Below, one piece after another: positions 36,701 to 49,375 of a stretch of DNA of 64,000 nt. Each line of letters begins with the position of its first letter. Position 1 is the stretch's first letter. Both the position numbers and the translations under genes were made by a program. The stretch spans positions 62,001 through 126,000 of the forward strand of contig JADFUC010000766.1 in the NCBI GenBank assembly GCA_019722365.1. Reading direction: 5' to 3'. The DNA comes from Lithospermum erythrorhizon. Its lineage: Eukaryota > Streptophyta > Magnoliopsida > Boraginales > Boraginaceae. The notes beneath the pieces are model-generated. The model saw only the letters and a list, made by a program, of their open reading frames with translations. It was not told the origin of the DNA and made no database searches.

Positions 36701-38856
36701 ATAAGGGAACTTAGTCGTTAGTAGGTCCGGTGACCGCTACGATCCGGGACTGTTCTCGCTTTCGTCCATCCGAACCGACCGAAACCAGATTCGATCGTCG
36801 GTAATCGGCCCAAAACCGTCCGGTTACTTGCTTATCTCGAACCGGCCCTATCTGAGCAGTGTCCAAACCGAACTGATCCGAAACCGTAATTCGTATTCCT
36901 CGAAATTTGAACGCCAAAATCGAAACCTGGAAAATTACAATAAATCAAAAAATTCACCATTCGTCCATTCCACACTCCATAGCGTCCAAAATTTCCAAAT
37001 TCCAATATTAAAACAAACCGAAATAATAACAAAGGCCTAGCTATCCTTTGCTACCAAGCGATATTTTTCATGTAAACTTATTAAAGATGACTCCTTCCAT
37101 AATACTAAAAAGAAACTCATGACCTAAACCATATGGACGCTAGTTCTCTTAACTTTAGCATGATTGTATCAAGCCACGTGAGCGAAGCTAGAGCACTAGA
37201 ACCTTAAAACGCATCACCAAGATTAAGCTTCTTAGATTGTGAAGGAACTTTTCTCACCTCGAATTAAGTTCAACCTCCTCCTCACACAATTCTGGCATTT
37301 ACATTTAAAGTGCTTTTATACTGAGGAATACTTCCTACTATTTGCCTGCAAATTAAGTATGCATTTACATACTTGATTGCATTATCATATATGAAATATA
37401 TATATTCAAGTAATTATCATGTTGAACTCAGTCATATATATGAAGATGTATATATATTTTATTTATATTTTGTTCTTTTAATTATTGATCATCATTTCTA
37501 TATCATTTTAGTTCTAGCTATTTAACTTCATCTTACTATAATTTAAACTATTTTAATTTTTTTTACTTTTCTCAAAATTAGCCAAATTTAATAATGTTAT
37601 TCTAATTTTAAATCCATTTAAGTGAAAAATTATATGTCGTTTTAGGCATTGATAGTACCCCCTAAAAAATACTTTGTTATAAAGCTAACTTCCTCAAATA
37701 TACGGAACTCATTGCAAGTATACCTATGATCCAATGGGAAGAAGTTGCTTAAGTTGATATTGTTTGTATAATTTTATGAATTTGTAGATGCATGTATACA
37801 TATATTTTAGTAATTTAATTTGAAATTCTGACCATCGGGCATTAGAATGTCAATTTTAGGATCGATTTGACCACTTTGTTCCAGAATTTTGTGTGTAAAA
37901 TGTGATTTAAAGTTCATCTTTTATCCATTATTATTGATGATATTAGATTGATAATACGTAGATTGACTGTGTCAAAATAGCTAGTTTTAATAAATAATTA
38001 AATTTCTTCAAAATCAATAATTTTTCTTCATTCTGTCATCTTTCAATTTAGTCAAACTAGTAATTGTAGAATAAGGGATGGAGTGGGAATAAATTATTTA
38101 CTACCCTTGAAATTACAGTTCGTTAAGATGGATACATGTTTTGTTTGTCTTAAAATTTAATTTGAAAATAAAAAATAAAAATACATGTCATAAACTTAAC
38201 AAAGTATAAGATAGATTGTCATAAAAAATATAACAAGATTCAGAGGGAGGCATCAAATAGATGTACTATAAAAGCGGGTCTTTTATTATATTTTTGGGCG
38301 ATACTAAACACTTGTATTATTTGTATATTTGTTCAATCTCTCAATCACTCTGTGTGAATTTGACTTCTAAATATTCCATAACCTTAACCAAAACATATTC
38401 ATATTGAAAATATAATTTTTTTAGTGGAAAAATTCACAAAAAATTCAGATATTACTACAACAAACATTCCTTAATTTTTAGTTTTAGAGCTGAAAATTAA
38501 AATTTAAACAAAAAATAAATCAAGCCCATGATCTTCCTTATCCTATCGGGCAACACTACACACACCTTAATAAGAATAACATTTTTAAATAAACGATAAT
38601 TTTGTCTCCTTAATAAAATTTCCTAACTACTAAGCATTTGCAAATAAAAGAGACAAAATGGGGCCATTTTATACCCAAACCCAACACTTATTTTGGATGC
38701 GTAACAATTAGTTGGCTAGAAGCTCATGTTATACCCACCCCCTCGCCCTTTTGGCAGTGTCCAACATAAACACGTTTGTTTAGATTGTAGTCGAAAAGAG
38801 TACAACACTTGAATTTCAATCTCATCATCTTCCCAAATTAGGTAGAAATTACAAAA
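36701..38856. other. Intergenic and MBL-gene upstream region
   Basis: 36,720-36,930 is a GC-richer patch dense in CCGAACCG/GAAACCG words, similar in style to 55,020-55,640; it is probably decayed repeat DNA. The rest (36,930-38,800) is A+T-rich without recognisable genes. 38,760-38,856 is the likely leader of the next gene. Confidence 0.45.
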
Positions 38857-41800
38857 ATGATGGCAATGACAATAGCATCAAGCAGTACTATGCATATACA
38901 ATTAGGCATCACACAACTTACTCCACCTACTAATACTTCAATATTCACTCAAACAAATAGTAGTTTCGGTCGAAACCGAGTTGTTCCTTTCGCTTTGCAA
39001 ACAAGAAAACAGAGACGACCTCAGAATATTCAAGGGGACTTCTTTGTGGGTTTGTATATATACCCCCACTGCCCACTTCCACACTTTATGCTTTTTCTTT
39101 ACCCCTCCTTACATCCTATTTTCTAAGGGCTATTTAAAATATCATTGAGCCCGGGCCCCATTGGATTGGGTGATTTTGAAAAAAAAAATACATATAAATA
39201 TTTTGTGGGAAATGAAAAAATAGTTAAAATATCATGGCATGTGGGAACGATTTCATTTAAAACGTAACGACAATCAATTAAAACAATATCATTTATCGGC
39301 TTGCTTATTTCGCGCAAAAGAGTTAAAAAGATATCAAAACGTAAAAGATTATTTATTACTAAACCGACAACTATAAAAATATAATTTTTTTTTAGCTTAA
39401 ACGACAACTATAAAAAAAATGGAATGGAGGAAGTAATATTTAGCATGTCCCAATGTATCAAAATAGCTCCCACTAAGGGTGAGATTGTAGGAACCTAGCT
39501 TATTTTCGAGTTCATCCTAAATACTATCTACTACTACTTCATAATAGATTAATAAACTTATTTTTTGTGATAAACTATTTTGATTTATTCAATTATATTC
39601 ATGAGCTAGAGAAAATAAAATGGAATACCTATTAGTGTAACAACAATAATCATTTCACCGTCATTTCATCGAGGGTCCATCAGGAGGCATACTACCCAAT
39701 GAAGTATCCGATGCAATTCTAGGATTTGCAATTGTTGTTCATATCAGATTACTCGATCATATCGAATCTAATAAAATATACGTAGTATATGGTAGTTTGA
39801 AGTGAAATAAAGGATTTGGTATATCTAAAATGAGTATAAAACTTAACATTAATGTTTTAGAACTTGTTATACTTTCATACTTGTTAGCAGGTAGTCTGAA
39901 AAGAATGAAACGGTATTGTAGTGAAAGGCAATTGAATCTAAGATTATGTGATTTTCCCTTGTTGCATAATAGTCTGCATGAATAATAATAATAATGTCTT
40001 ATTTGTAACCTACACATCAAGCATTCTATATAAGTCTTTCCTGGCTAATTGCATATGCAGATCACACATGCATAGATTGCGGCACCGGTAACAATCTGAA
40101 CTTTCTTGAATGTAATAATTGACGTCATATACTGGTATGTTATATCTCATTACACTAATGAACTAGAGGATCTGGTACACAAATATCCTATTGAATATGT
40201 GGTGGCTTAAGTTGAATCTTGCACTATTTGATATTGCATCTTTTACTAAGAGACATGTTTTGTACCTATATTTGTGTGTTCTGGAATCAATAAATGTTTA
40301 TGATGGTAAATATAAAAGAAAAATTGATTGTCCGCTATGTTTACCATACAAAGAGTTAATTTATGCCTAGACTTGGAACACAAATAAATGTTTGGAAATT
40401 TGTAAATTTTTGAGTAATATTAAGGGCATCCTGAAGTTTTTTGTATTTTCTAGTTTCATTTAAAAGAGGAAATATGCACTGAGTTGCTATATGATACTTC
40501 TTAGGAGACCTTCACACAAGTGGATGACATGTCGGCAGTCTATAAGCAGCCAAGTTGTGAAGACGAACGATTGAGAGCTTTGCAGGTACAGGCTGCTTTG
40601 TTATTACTCATTTTTTAAACAAAGAAGAAGCTCGAGACATACAGATATGTTGAGATCAATTAAATTTTATCCCTCACAAAAGTGTAGTGCCCATGCTCTT
40701 TGAATTACCACATTTGTTGAATCCATACCATCTAGGGGTTAATTTACCACTTAAACATCATATTTGGCTCTCACACATCATTCCATTTTTCAACATTTCA
40801 GGCCTTGCTTTCATGTCCAACAAGTTCAATCCATACCGAGGAACCTGCTCGTGACATTGTACAAGTTCAGAAGACATTTCCAATTGCAATAGATGTGAAT
40901 AAGATTCCGGTATGAGTTTCTCATGTAAAAAAGTGACTCCTAGTGATAGATTTCTACTTGTCTGTACTGAAGTTCTTTCACTGTAGGTGAATTTAAATTC
41001 ATTATGATTTACTTAAATGAGGCATCAGAGGAGAGAGCTCTATTGGGAACTTGTTTTTTTCCTGCTGATGCAATTGGTCTAGACCATTATGAATATACGG
41101 CGGCAAGGATCTCCTACCTCCTTTGTGTGCCTCCTATTGTGCCTCCTGCTTTAAACAATTATACAACATGCATCGATGATTACATTATAACTACCCGTGA
41201 TGCCACAATACATGAAATACAATAATTTAAAGCAGGGAGGCACAATATAGGAGATACACAAAGGAGGTAGAGCATCTTATCCGATAAATATATGACCTGC
41301 TGATTGCTGTAAACTCAATAAGTCTGTCTTAATTTCATTTGGGCAAGAAGAAGGTGAACATACTCCATATATTGGGTTTACCACTGTTTACTAAACCAGT
41401 CAATTGTACATGACACGGATTTAGTGTAGCAATCAGGTATTTGGACAGCCTTTTAGTTAAGATGCAGCATCTATATATTTTCTCCCAACAACTAAATGTT
41501 ATCATGTAGTGCTCTAAATGTTTTGCTGTGATCCTCATGTAAGCTATGGCACAATTTTTTTTCACATTTCGTGGCTTATTTTTCTATATGAAGTTCCCCT
41601 CTCTTCTGCCCCTCCTGATTGCTCAAGTTTCGAACTGATTAGATGATATACCAAACAAATGATTTTGTTCTTCAAAGTTATGTACGGAGTATTATTTTAT
41701 GAATGTGTACTCATGGGGTAGTCCAAATTGGCCAGGATGTTTATCACTGTGGATACCACTCGGAAAAGTCATTTGGTGCAGCTTCATATTTTATCGTTCA

Positions 41801-43966
41801 TCCAGAAGGAAATATTATTGTCGACTGGTAGTTACTGATTTCACTTGCATTCATTTATTATCTATCTGTACATCAGAAAATGACTAAATATATTTTGAAC
41901 ATATCTAAGTACAGGTTAAGATACATTTTTCACTAGGGGAATTGCAATTATTGAGCTAATTTGTGGTCTGGCTGTTTTGGAGTTTGCAGTCCTAGATATA
42001 CAGAATCACTGGCAAGAAACATTGAGATGATGGGTGGAGCTCGTTACATGTTTCTCACCCACAAGTATGATGCCTTGTGATTTCCTGTTCTAGAATTCAT
42101 TCTCTTAAATAAATGGTCTGCTTGGTTATCAGGGATGATGTTGCAGATCATGCAAAGTGGTCAAAGAGATTAAACTGCGAAAGGATAATTCACGTTGAAG
42201 AAGTATGATAGTGATTCTCCATGCTGTTATACTCAACACAAACCATCTCACAAAATTAGCTGAATTAAGGATAGAAACAATCATGTGTTTGAAGTTTGAA
42301 CTTTCGGCCTTTGCTGTTTGACAAAAAAGCTCACATCATGCATGTATCAGTTGCATATATAAGTAGAATTGTTCTTAACAATCATATAAAGCACTTGAAG
42401 TTTATGTTGATGTCCCATGTGAAGACTGAAAATTGAAGGCATTTCTTAAATTTGATTCTGCATAGTCTTTCAATTACCTGAGTTATTTGCTTTTGACCTA
42501 ATGACTCAGGGGTACATGACACTTAATTCTTGAGCCAAATATGTTTGGCTCATTCGTGGGCTTGCATTTTGCATGAACATATTTTCTGGTGTATGGTGTC
42601 TAAAGCTATTAATGATGGATAATGAATGGATTAAATGATGTGCACTATACATATCTGTGCTGATCAGTTATAGACTTAAAAAGTCCTTGAAATTAGTTTG
42701 ACCTCTTTTAGTGCCTTTCCAGACAACAAACTAGAGAGTTGGTGGCAGGCACTTTTCCTTTGGTGACATCTGTTAATCAGGTTGCATGTTTGTTCCTCTC
42801 CTATGTCAGGTGACTGGTTCCACAGCTAATGTGGAGATTAAGCTTGACGGAAGAAGTCCTTGGAGTCTCGGAGAGGATTTTACACTTCATCACACGCCTG
42901 GCCACACAACTGTGAGTGGATATATAACATTTTTGTTTTTGTAAAGATAGAAGTTGATAAGCTATAGTTAAATTGGTTATGCATTCGTAGTACTATATCA
43001 TAGGGGTTTTTTGTTTCTCTATATTCCCATGTCCATAAATACATTTTAAAGTATCAACAATGGACAATAGTATCCCTACATGATAGGTTGGTCAGAAATA
43101 ATGAATGAACGGAAATAAGTAAAGCAATGATACATTGATACTTTTAGTACATATCACATTTTTGGGGCTTAATTATAAAACTGGAGTGCTTATGAAGTTG
43201 AAATATCATATTTTTAGCTGGGATATCACTGACAACAGAAAAATCATGGCAGGGATCGGTGTGCTTATTTTACAAGCTGAAGAAGGTTCTATTCACTGGT
43301 GACCATCTTTTCAACAGTGAAACTGGACTTAGCATTTCAGAGAAATATAATTTCTATTCAGGTAGACTCGTCTTGATATGTTGATAAATGATAACTACTT
43401 TCGGTTTGGTTACAATGTCATTCTAGTTTTACAAGTTTGTTCATTATGTATATGATCCAGGACCGGTTTATCAAGTTGAATCAACTAATATATCAGTTAT
43501 GTATGTTCATGCTCATACGAAATGCATGGTGGGCTGAATTAAACTAATACATTACCATCTATTTATTTTGCAGTTCCTATACAATTAGACAACATCAGAA
43601 AGTTACTTGAGCTGGATTTCGAATGGATATTACCAGGTTATAGTGACTTCTATCCCATTTTTCTCATGCTGTATACTTCTGCAGATGAAGATGAAGTCTC
43701 GTGTTTTTCTTTGTATCTGCTATCTGGTATCTTAGTACTTCTTGTAGAATATAGGGAGTTATCTGATAGGTTTTGAATTTTCGCAAGCATATAAGTGTGA
43801 AGTGTGCTACGTTAGTGATATTTTGTTGTGCACATTTTATTGTCCCTTGATGTAAATAGTTCCCTGAATATGTGTAGGTCATGGAAGGAGAGCTTCCTTC
43901 AAAGATGTTGCAGAGAAGAATAATGCTCTCAAGACTTTTTTGTCATCCAAATCAGAATTATGTTAG
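38857..43966 (+). CDS. Metallo-beta-lactamase-fold protein, probable plastid protein with ferredoxin-like N-terminus
   Basis: Predicted exons: 38857-39049, 40061-40087, (one piece unplaced), 40505-40585, 40802-40909, 41736-41827, 41990-42064, 42133-42202, 42810-42911, 43253-43361, 43574-43636, 43878-43966. The start MMAMTIASSSTMHIQL and following Ser/Thr/Arg-rich 60 residues look like a plastid transit peptide. DHTCIDCGT resembles the Cys-rich ferredoxin-like motif of this plant family (Arabidopsis At4g33540 type). The MBL fold shows FLTHKDDVADH (variant metal motif 1), HTPGHTTGS (third metal His), FTGDHLF (bridging Asp) and LPGHGRR (last His), ending KSELC. The substrate is unknown; glyoxalase-II-like hydrolase chemistry is only a family inference. 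The segment linking the Cys motif to ETFTQVDDMSAVYKQPS was not found, and phases between 40,087 and 40,505 do not match without it. Introns carry a MITE and a dispersed repeat. Confidence 0.85.
39510..39625. repeat. Dispersed repeat copy B in MBL-gene intron 1
   Basis: ACTATCTACTACTACTTCA..., TTTGATTTATTCAATTATATTCA and CTAGAGAAAATAAAAT match copy A at 20,975-21,085 in order and orientation. Nothing coding. Confidence 0.45.
41107..41282. mobile_element. 176-bp MITE in an MBL-gene intron
   Basis: Left end GGATCTCCTACCTCCTTTGTG..., right end ...CACAAAGGAGGTAGAGCATCTTATCC, inverted over about 50 bp with small differences (CCTCCTGCTTTAAA against TTTAAAGCAGGGAGG). The ORF at 41,004-41,225 is a by-product. 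Target-site duplication not certain. Confidence 0.75.
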
Positions 43967-44440
43967 ATTTGCCATTCTTCGTTCCTTCTGCAACGTTTGA
44001 AGCATAGTCCGGTATGGCATAATTCCGAAATACTCCGTATGATATAGTAAGCTTAGCAATGATTTCATCTACTTGTTTAATGAGTCATTTGTGTCATGAA
44101 TTCTCAGCTGTTTGTGCGTTTGGAGTCTGTAATATTTATAGGCCAGTTAGGTGAAAAGATGAATTGTTTTCAACATACAGAACATTAAATCAAAGGTGGC
44201 ATACGTTTTCTGGATTTCAGGTGAAGATTATAGTCAATAATGCACCTATAAGATTTTACGTTATGTTTGTTTGAAGTATATATTTCAATTGAAATGAAGT
44301 CTTGAGTTTTACATTTGCATTATGTTGTAAACCTTGAAGAAGAAGATGATGTGATTTGTCACTCAACATTGTTATATCTCAAAGATGATGGGTGATGGGC
44401 GAGTCGATGTAATAAGTAGTAACTCTAGTTACCACTCATA
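43967..44440. other. MBL-gene 3' UTR and spacer
   Basis: A+T-rich sequence after the stop codon with no further gene or clear repeat. The transcript end cannot be fixed. Confidence 0.4.
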
Positions 44441-44447
44441 TAATTTA

Positions 44448-44570
44448 GGGGCGGGGTTGGTCTAGCGATTAAGATCCGTATAATGTCACTTGATAGATCT
44501 CATGGTTCAATCTAACAACTCGTTTTAATGGAGGTTTCTTTTATTTATTTAAAGAAGTTAAAGGTGTTAG
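44448..44570 (+). mobile_element. tRNA-derived SINE
   Basis: GGGGCGGGGTTGGTCTAGCGATTAAG carries a clear Pol III A box (TGGTCTAGCGA) and, about 45 bp on, a B-box-like GGTTCAATC. The 3' side is not tRNA-like and turns A+T-rich. Its family differs from the SINE at 9,985-10,150. Confidence 0.6.
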
Positions 44571-44920
44571 ATTTGATTATTTAGTCGGGTTGAGTTGTTC
44601 TTGCATCAAATTAAGAAAAAAATAATCTAATAAGAAAACCCTGAGAAGTCTTCTATAAATATATATTATTCCAGCAACTTCAAATTATTACAGAAACATT
44701 TGTTTCTAACTTAGCTAGTATAGCTTAAGTTGTTATTGCCTACTAGGAGATTACCTTACAAAGACATCTCATAACTACTAAGAAATCTCATAGCTTCTAA
44801 GACGGATTTCTTTCCTACTTCTAAATTTTTAAGAATTAAATCTAACATAAACTAAAAAATAGTATATATATATATACTGGAAGTCCAATATCATTGGGTT
44901 GCTAATTTTTTCTTGGTTAT
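44571..44920. other. LEA-like gene 3' flank
   Basis: A+T-rich sequence with a short (TA) run at about 44,863-44,875. It probably includes the 3' UTR of the minus-strand gene. Nothing else seen. Confidence 0.4.
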
Positions 44921-45881
44921 TCACTTCTTTTGTTCACCAATTCCAAGTGTGTTCTTCACACCATCAACTGCCCCTTGTGCCATGTGAGCCACTTTCTCTC
45001 CAGTCTGCACCAAAAAAGATGGCAAAAATCAGCCATTTTTATTTATAATTGAAAAAATAATTTATAAACCTAAACAATTACTTTTTTAATGATTTTAAAT
45101 AGATTGACACAGGTTGTCGCATAAAGTGTAATAATCGATCCAAAATCAGTAATGTGAGTCAATAAAAAAGTGAATAAAAGAGAGGTAGGGAAAAGAAGTT
45201 TGTAATGTAATATGTACCTGCTGCATAACACTTCCACTCTCATGTTGTTGTGCTTTCTGTTGAGTGCGTTGGGCAGCATTCTCTGCCTTGTTAACAGCTG
45301 AGTGAGCTGTGCCCTTGGCTGACTCTGCCCATTGCTCAGTCTTGGCCTATTATTCACAATTTATAAACAACATATGTTGTCAAAAAACAATTAGTCCACA
45401 CAAAATCAACAACATAAAATAAAATAATGAATTTAAACTTAATCAACAACATAAAAAAAGAGTGCCCTTTTTACTTCATTCATTGTTATTCAATTTGAGT
45501 TACTAAGTCATTTAAACAAGAACGAATGAAGTACGCAATTAGTTACGTTTAAGAATTACTTGAACGGCTCTTGTGCAATCTAAATAACTTCTATACATCA
45601 TTTCTTATGTGTATTCTATAAATCTAAGTTGCACTTTGAAGATTGCTCTTATTTTTATAGAATTTGGCAAAAAAATGAAATAGCCAATCGTTTAAAATTT
45701 GTCTCTAGATTTTAGTGTTGTTTCTATCCATGTTTATAATAGTATGTATTGTGAAAATTGAAATGATACTTATATGATAATATAGTGCACATTGCCAATA
45801 CAATTTTTAGTGAAGATTCAACAAATTTACCTGGCTTTGGCCACGGATTTGTCCTGCATTGAATTGTTGGTTGCTTGCCAT
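44921..45881 (-). CDS. Small hydrophilic LEA/KIN-like stress protein
   Basis: Three exons on the minus strand: 45881-45831 (MASNQQFNAGQIRGQSQ), 45346-45218 (AKTEQWAESAKGTAH... to ESGSVMQQ) and 45004-44921 (TGEKVAHMAQGAVDGVKNTL... to EQKK, stop). All introns are GT-AG and phase 0; the total is 87 residues. The protein is rich in Gln, Ala and Lys, lacks Cys, and has amphipathic-helix character. This fits small cold/ABA/drought-induced LEA-like proteins (KIN1/KIN2 and 'late embryogenesis abundant 1-like' annotations), thought to protect membranes or proteins during dehydration. Function here is inferred from composition and motif order only. No longer open frame covers it because each exon is short. 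A TATA-like sequence lies about 90 bp upstream of the ATG. Confidence 0.85.
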
Positions 45882-45970
45882 TTTGATGAAAGTTTAAGGA
45901 AATTATATAAAGTATGTATGATAAGATTTTATTTGTTGTGATTATAAAAATTAATTAGCTTACTTAAGGT

Positions 45971-45982
45971 AATATATATAGT
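45971..45982 (-). promoter_or_regulatory. TATA-box candidate of the LEA-like gene
   Basis: The minus strand reads ACTATATATATT, about 90-100 bp upstream of the ATG at 45,881, a normal spacing for a plant TATA box with a short leader. No clear ABRE (ACGTG) was seen in the next 150 bp. Confidence 0.5.
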
Positions 45983-45989
45983 GAATTCT

Positions 45990-46900
45990 TGGCTCGTGAG
46001 AAAATGACACCTATAATGCATGATATTAGGATCTTTTATATGGTGTTTAGTCGAAAGAGGCATTTATAATCACATAGATTTTCTTGGCAAAGCTTAAAAC
46101 AACATGATTAAAGTAGCGCAAACCGTTCAAGCAGCGAAGTTTAAGTTCAAGCATTAATGAGTTCAATAATATTTTTTGTGTATGTAAAAATACTTGTTTT
46201 TAAAAACGTTTCATTAGTTTAATATATACCAAATGAGTTCGAATTCACTACACTTAAAGCTGAAATAGTAAAATGCATACTTATCGCAAGATTTATACAC
46301 ATTAAATATTTAAATTAAAGATAATAAATAAATTAAATAACTAAATATTTACTTAAATTGTAAATTATACTTTGATTTATATTATACTTATTTTGTTCAT
46401 AATTATATGAACCCTTATAATTCTTTAATAATATAATTTTAATAATATTTAAGCTTTTGTTACCATACTAATCTTTCATTTTCAGCGCTAATAAAGTTAA
46501 CGCATGACATGTAATTTTATTTATCGTTCGACAATATCACTTTTTCTTTAATAAAAACGACCTTATGTTATTTTATTTATCGTTATAAAACACTACTTCT
46601 CACTAATTATCATATAAAAGAATGCACATGTAACTTGGAATTCACCTTTGCATCCAAGTTGATGCAACTGTTTTGTCATGGATTCAAGCAACGGTTTCAC
46701 TTGATATCCTTCTCTCTCTCACTGCTCTCGCTCTCAATTGCTCGAGATGCTTCGGTTAAGATTATAAGCTGGTACTCATGTGATTTTGGGCGCTAACGTA
46801 ATTGTCTTCAAATCTGGGGCCAGTCAATAAACTATGGTAAGAACGCAAAATAAACTTAATAATAACGAATTTTTATACGTGCTCCCTCACGCTGAAAAGC
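45990..46900. other. Intergenic, upstream of LEA-like gene
   Basis: Strongly A+T-rich (46,130-46,620), then a CT-rich patch near 46,710-46,735. No gene recognised. Its right part may belong to the degenerate Copia element that follows. Confidence 0.4.
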
Positions 46901-47089
46901 GCACGGCCCTGTTGCCATCAAGTAAATTCACTAAAAACCAAACCTAAAGACGTTACACAACCCATCGTTTTAAAACTCAATTGAAGAATACTTATAACTT
47001 AGTACACTGTTGTTTCACAATATTATCATTACTTCTATTCAATAATATTTCTAGGATGCTTATTTTCATGATACAAAACCCATGTAATG

Positions 47090-48870
47090 CCTCTATATGT
47101 TAAAATATTTACCCTACCAAAGTATTCAGTCTTTTGGAACCGAAACCACCTCACCAGCTCTTCTCGAACCGTCGAAGCAGCTCTTAATCTGCAGCAGTCC
47201 CGAACTTCTTCCGCGAAATCATCGACTCAAAGCTCGGCGCCGGGACTTATTTCTCAGAGTTGAAAGGTCCCAACTAGTCCCGATCCTCAAGCCAAAAAAT
47301 TGTTGAAATTGACTTCAACATCCAACATGTACAAGAGTCAGGCTCAGTCCCAAGAGGTTCAATATAAACGTGAGTTTATCAACTTCAAAAAGAGCTCCCT
47401 TTCTATGCTAGAATATGATACAGGCTTTGGCTGATAACTTACTCTCTATCGGCGTCTCCATTTCTGAAAAGGATCTAGTTACACAGCTTTTGTATTGGTT
47501 TGTCTCAAGACTATATGCCTATCACTACATCCATTTCCGCTCAATCGCCCGCTGCCCTCTTTTATGGAATGTCGTTCTTTGTTACTCAACTTTGAAGCAC
47601 AATTGAAGTCTTTTGCCTCCTCTGCTGATGTGACTTCACACATGACAACCAATTCCGGACCTTTCTTCTGCTTCGCCCATATTTGTGTCATGATAAAGTG
47701 CTTATAGGTGATGGTTCTTTCATTTCCATATCACATTCTGGAGATTTAATTCTTCCCATTTCCAGTTGAGCCTCTATGAAGTTGAATAATGTCCTTGTTG
47801 TGCCTAATTTACCTACCAATCTTCTGTCAGTCAAACAATTTGCAAAAACAAAATAATTGTTATTTTGTGTTTGATGCTTCTTGTTTTTGTATCAAGGACA
47901 AAGTAACGAACAAGTGTTGATCAGCTCCGCTAGTCCAGTCCACTCTACAGCCTACCACCATCGACATCCTCCACCAACTCGTCTTCTCCAGTTCTTGCTT
48001 TCACGCATGTCGTGTCCACCACAGCTATGGCATATGTTTAGCACCCTGGCTTATACTTTAGTTCATTATCTAGGCGTCTGCCATTCCAATAAAAAGTCTC
48101 CTCAATGTCCATCAAGATTGTCATGCTTGTCAATTAGGAAAACACGCACACGCGACGCCCACATCCTCCCAATGATCATCGAGCATCTATGCCGTTCGAG
48201 CTCATTCATACCGATGTTTGGACTAGTCCACTTGTGTCTCCTTCTGCTTTTAAATTTTATGTTGTTTTTTGGATGATTTCAGTCGCTATTCTTGGGTTTA
48301 TCCCCTTAGAAACAAGTCTGAAGTCTTTTCCAAGTTTGTAATTTTTTATTCTTTTGTTAGTATTCAATTTAATGTAAATATTAAATCTTTTCAGTGCGAT
48401 GGTGCAATGGAATATAACCGTCTTTTATCTTTTCGTAATTTTCTGTATAAAAAAGGAATTCATTTACGAGTGTCATGCCCGTCTATTCATCAACAGAACG
48501 GACGTGCTGAAAGAATTCATCGTAGTCTCCTTATTCGGGCCTCATTGCCTGCAACATTTTGGGTTGAAGCTTTAGGCATGGCCACAAGTTTAATTAATTT
48601 TTACCCAAGGAAATTGTTACACCATAAATCTCCTTCTCAAATTCCTTTTGGTCGTATTCCGGATCTCTCTAAATTAAAAGTTTTTGATTGTTTATGTTAT
48701 CCAAATTTGATTTGTTTTACAAAAAATAAATTAAGTAATCGTTGAGTGCTTGTGTTTTCCTAGGATTTTCCGATAATTATTATGGATATCTTTATTTTGA
48801 CCCTATTACCCATAAAGTTCACATATTTTAATGCGGCATTTTGTCAAACAACTTTCACTGTAATTCACCC
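47090..48870 (+). pseudogene. Degenerate Ty1/Copia gag-pol
   Basis: Pieces occur in Copia order. A gag-like IQALADNLLSIGVSISEKDLV block spans 47,415-47,510. A protease-side block with NNVLVVPNLPTNLLSVKQF-like coding is at about 47,780-47,845. The integrase core is at 48,269-48,745: DDFSRYSWVYPLRNKSEVF, then FQCDGAMEYN (usual RSDNGGEF area), then HQQNGRAERIHRSLL and FWVEALGMATSLIN. A GYLYFDPITHKVH block is at about 48,785-48,830. Stops between blocks and the missing reverse transcriptase/RNase H make it dead and 3'-truncated. The catalytic Asp region reads CDGAMEY in place of the conserved DNGGE. Confidence 0.8.
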
Positions 48871-49375
48871 ACACCAATCAACAATTCAAAAATCAATTAT
48901 CTTCCTGCCACATCAAATTATTCCTTTCTCACATCATCAAATATCTCAAATAACTTTTACATTCCACAACAATAAATATTTCATACAATAATTCAATTTT
49001 CTCTTTCCTCATATCACCAACACATACCCCATCATATATCTTTTAGTTATTTTTTTATTGTCCAAATAAAATAAAAATACACTCTATTTATAGATCTTTT
49101 AAAATAAAAAATATTGATGAAATTTTTATTATAATATTTTGTCAAATTATTAACTAAAAGATCAAATAAAAAATAAAAATGATACAAAACAAGAAAGTTT
49201 ATATATTCTACCTCAAAAGTACACATTGGCCTCAATTGTGACATAATTGTTTGAGATATTTCAAAAACTCCCAAAAGCTTCCAACTCAAATATCTCTCTC
49301 AATTATTTATTGGTGTAGCTAATTGTTGGGATATTTCAAGCCCAATTATTTCATTTGTGTATCTTTACTTCAAAC
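48871..49375. other. A+T-rich spacer between Copia and LINE remnants
   Basis: No gene or clear terminal repeats. The reading frames here are low-complexity. Confidence 0.4.

Noticed and set aside
44448..44530. Possible tRNA gene
   Set aside because: A and B boxes are present, but no matching acceptor stem or anticodon arm is visible; a SINE fits better. The same reasoning applies to 10,081-10,140.
47881..48276. 131-codon open frame upstream of the Copia integrase
   Set aside because: Out of frame with the integrase; true GAG-pre-integrase-like residues are scattered over other frames, so it is part of the dead element.
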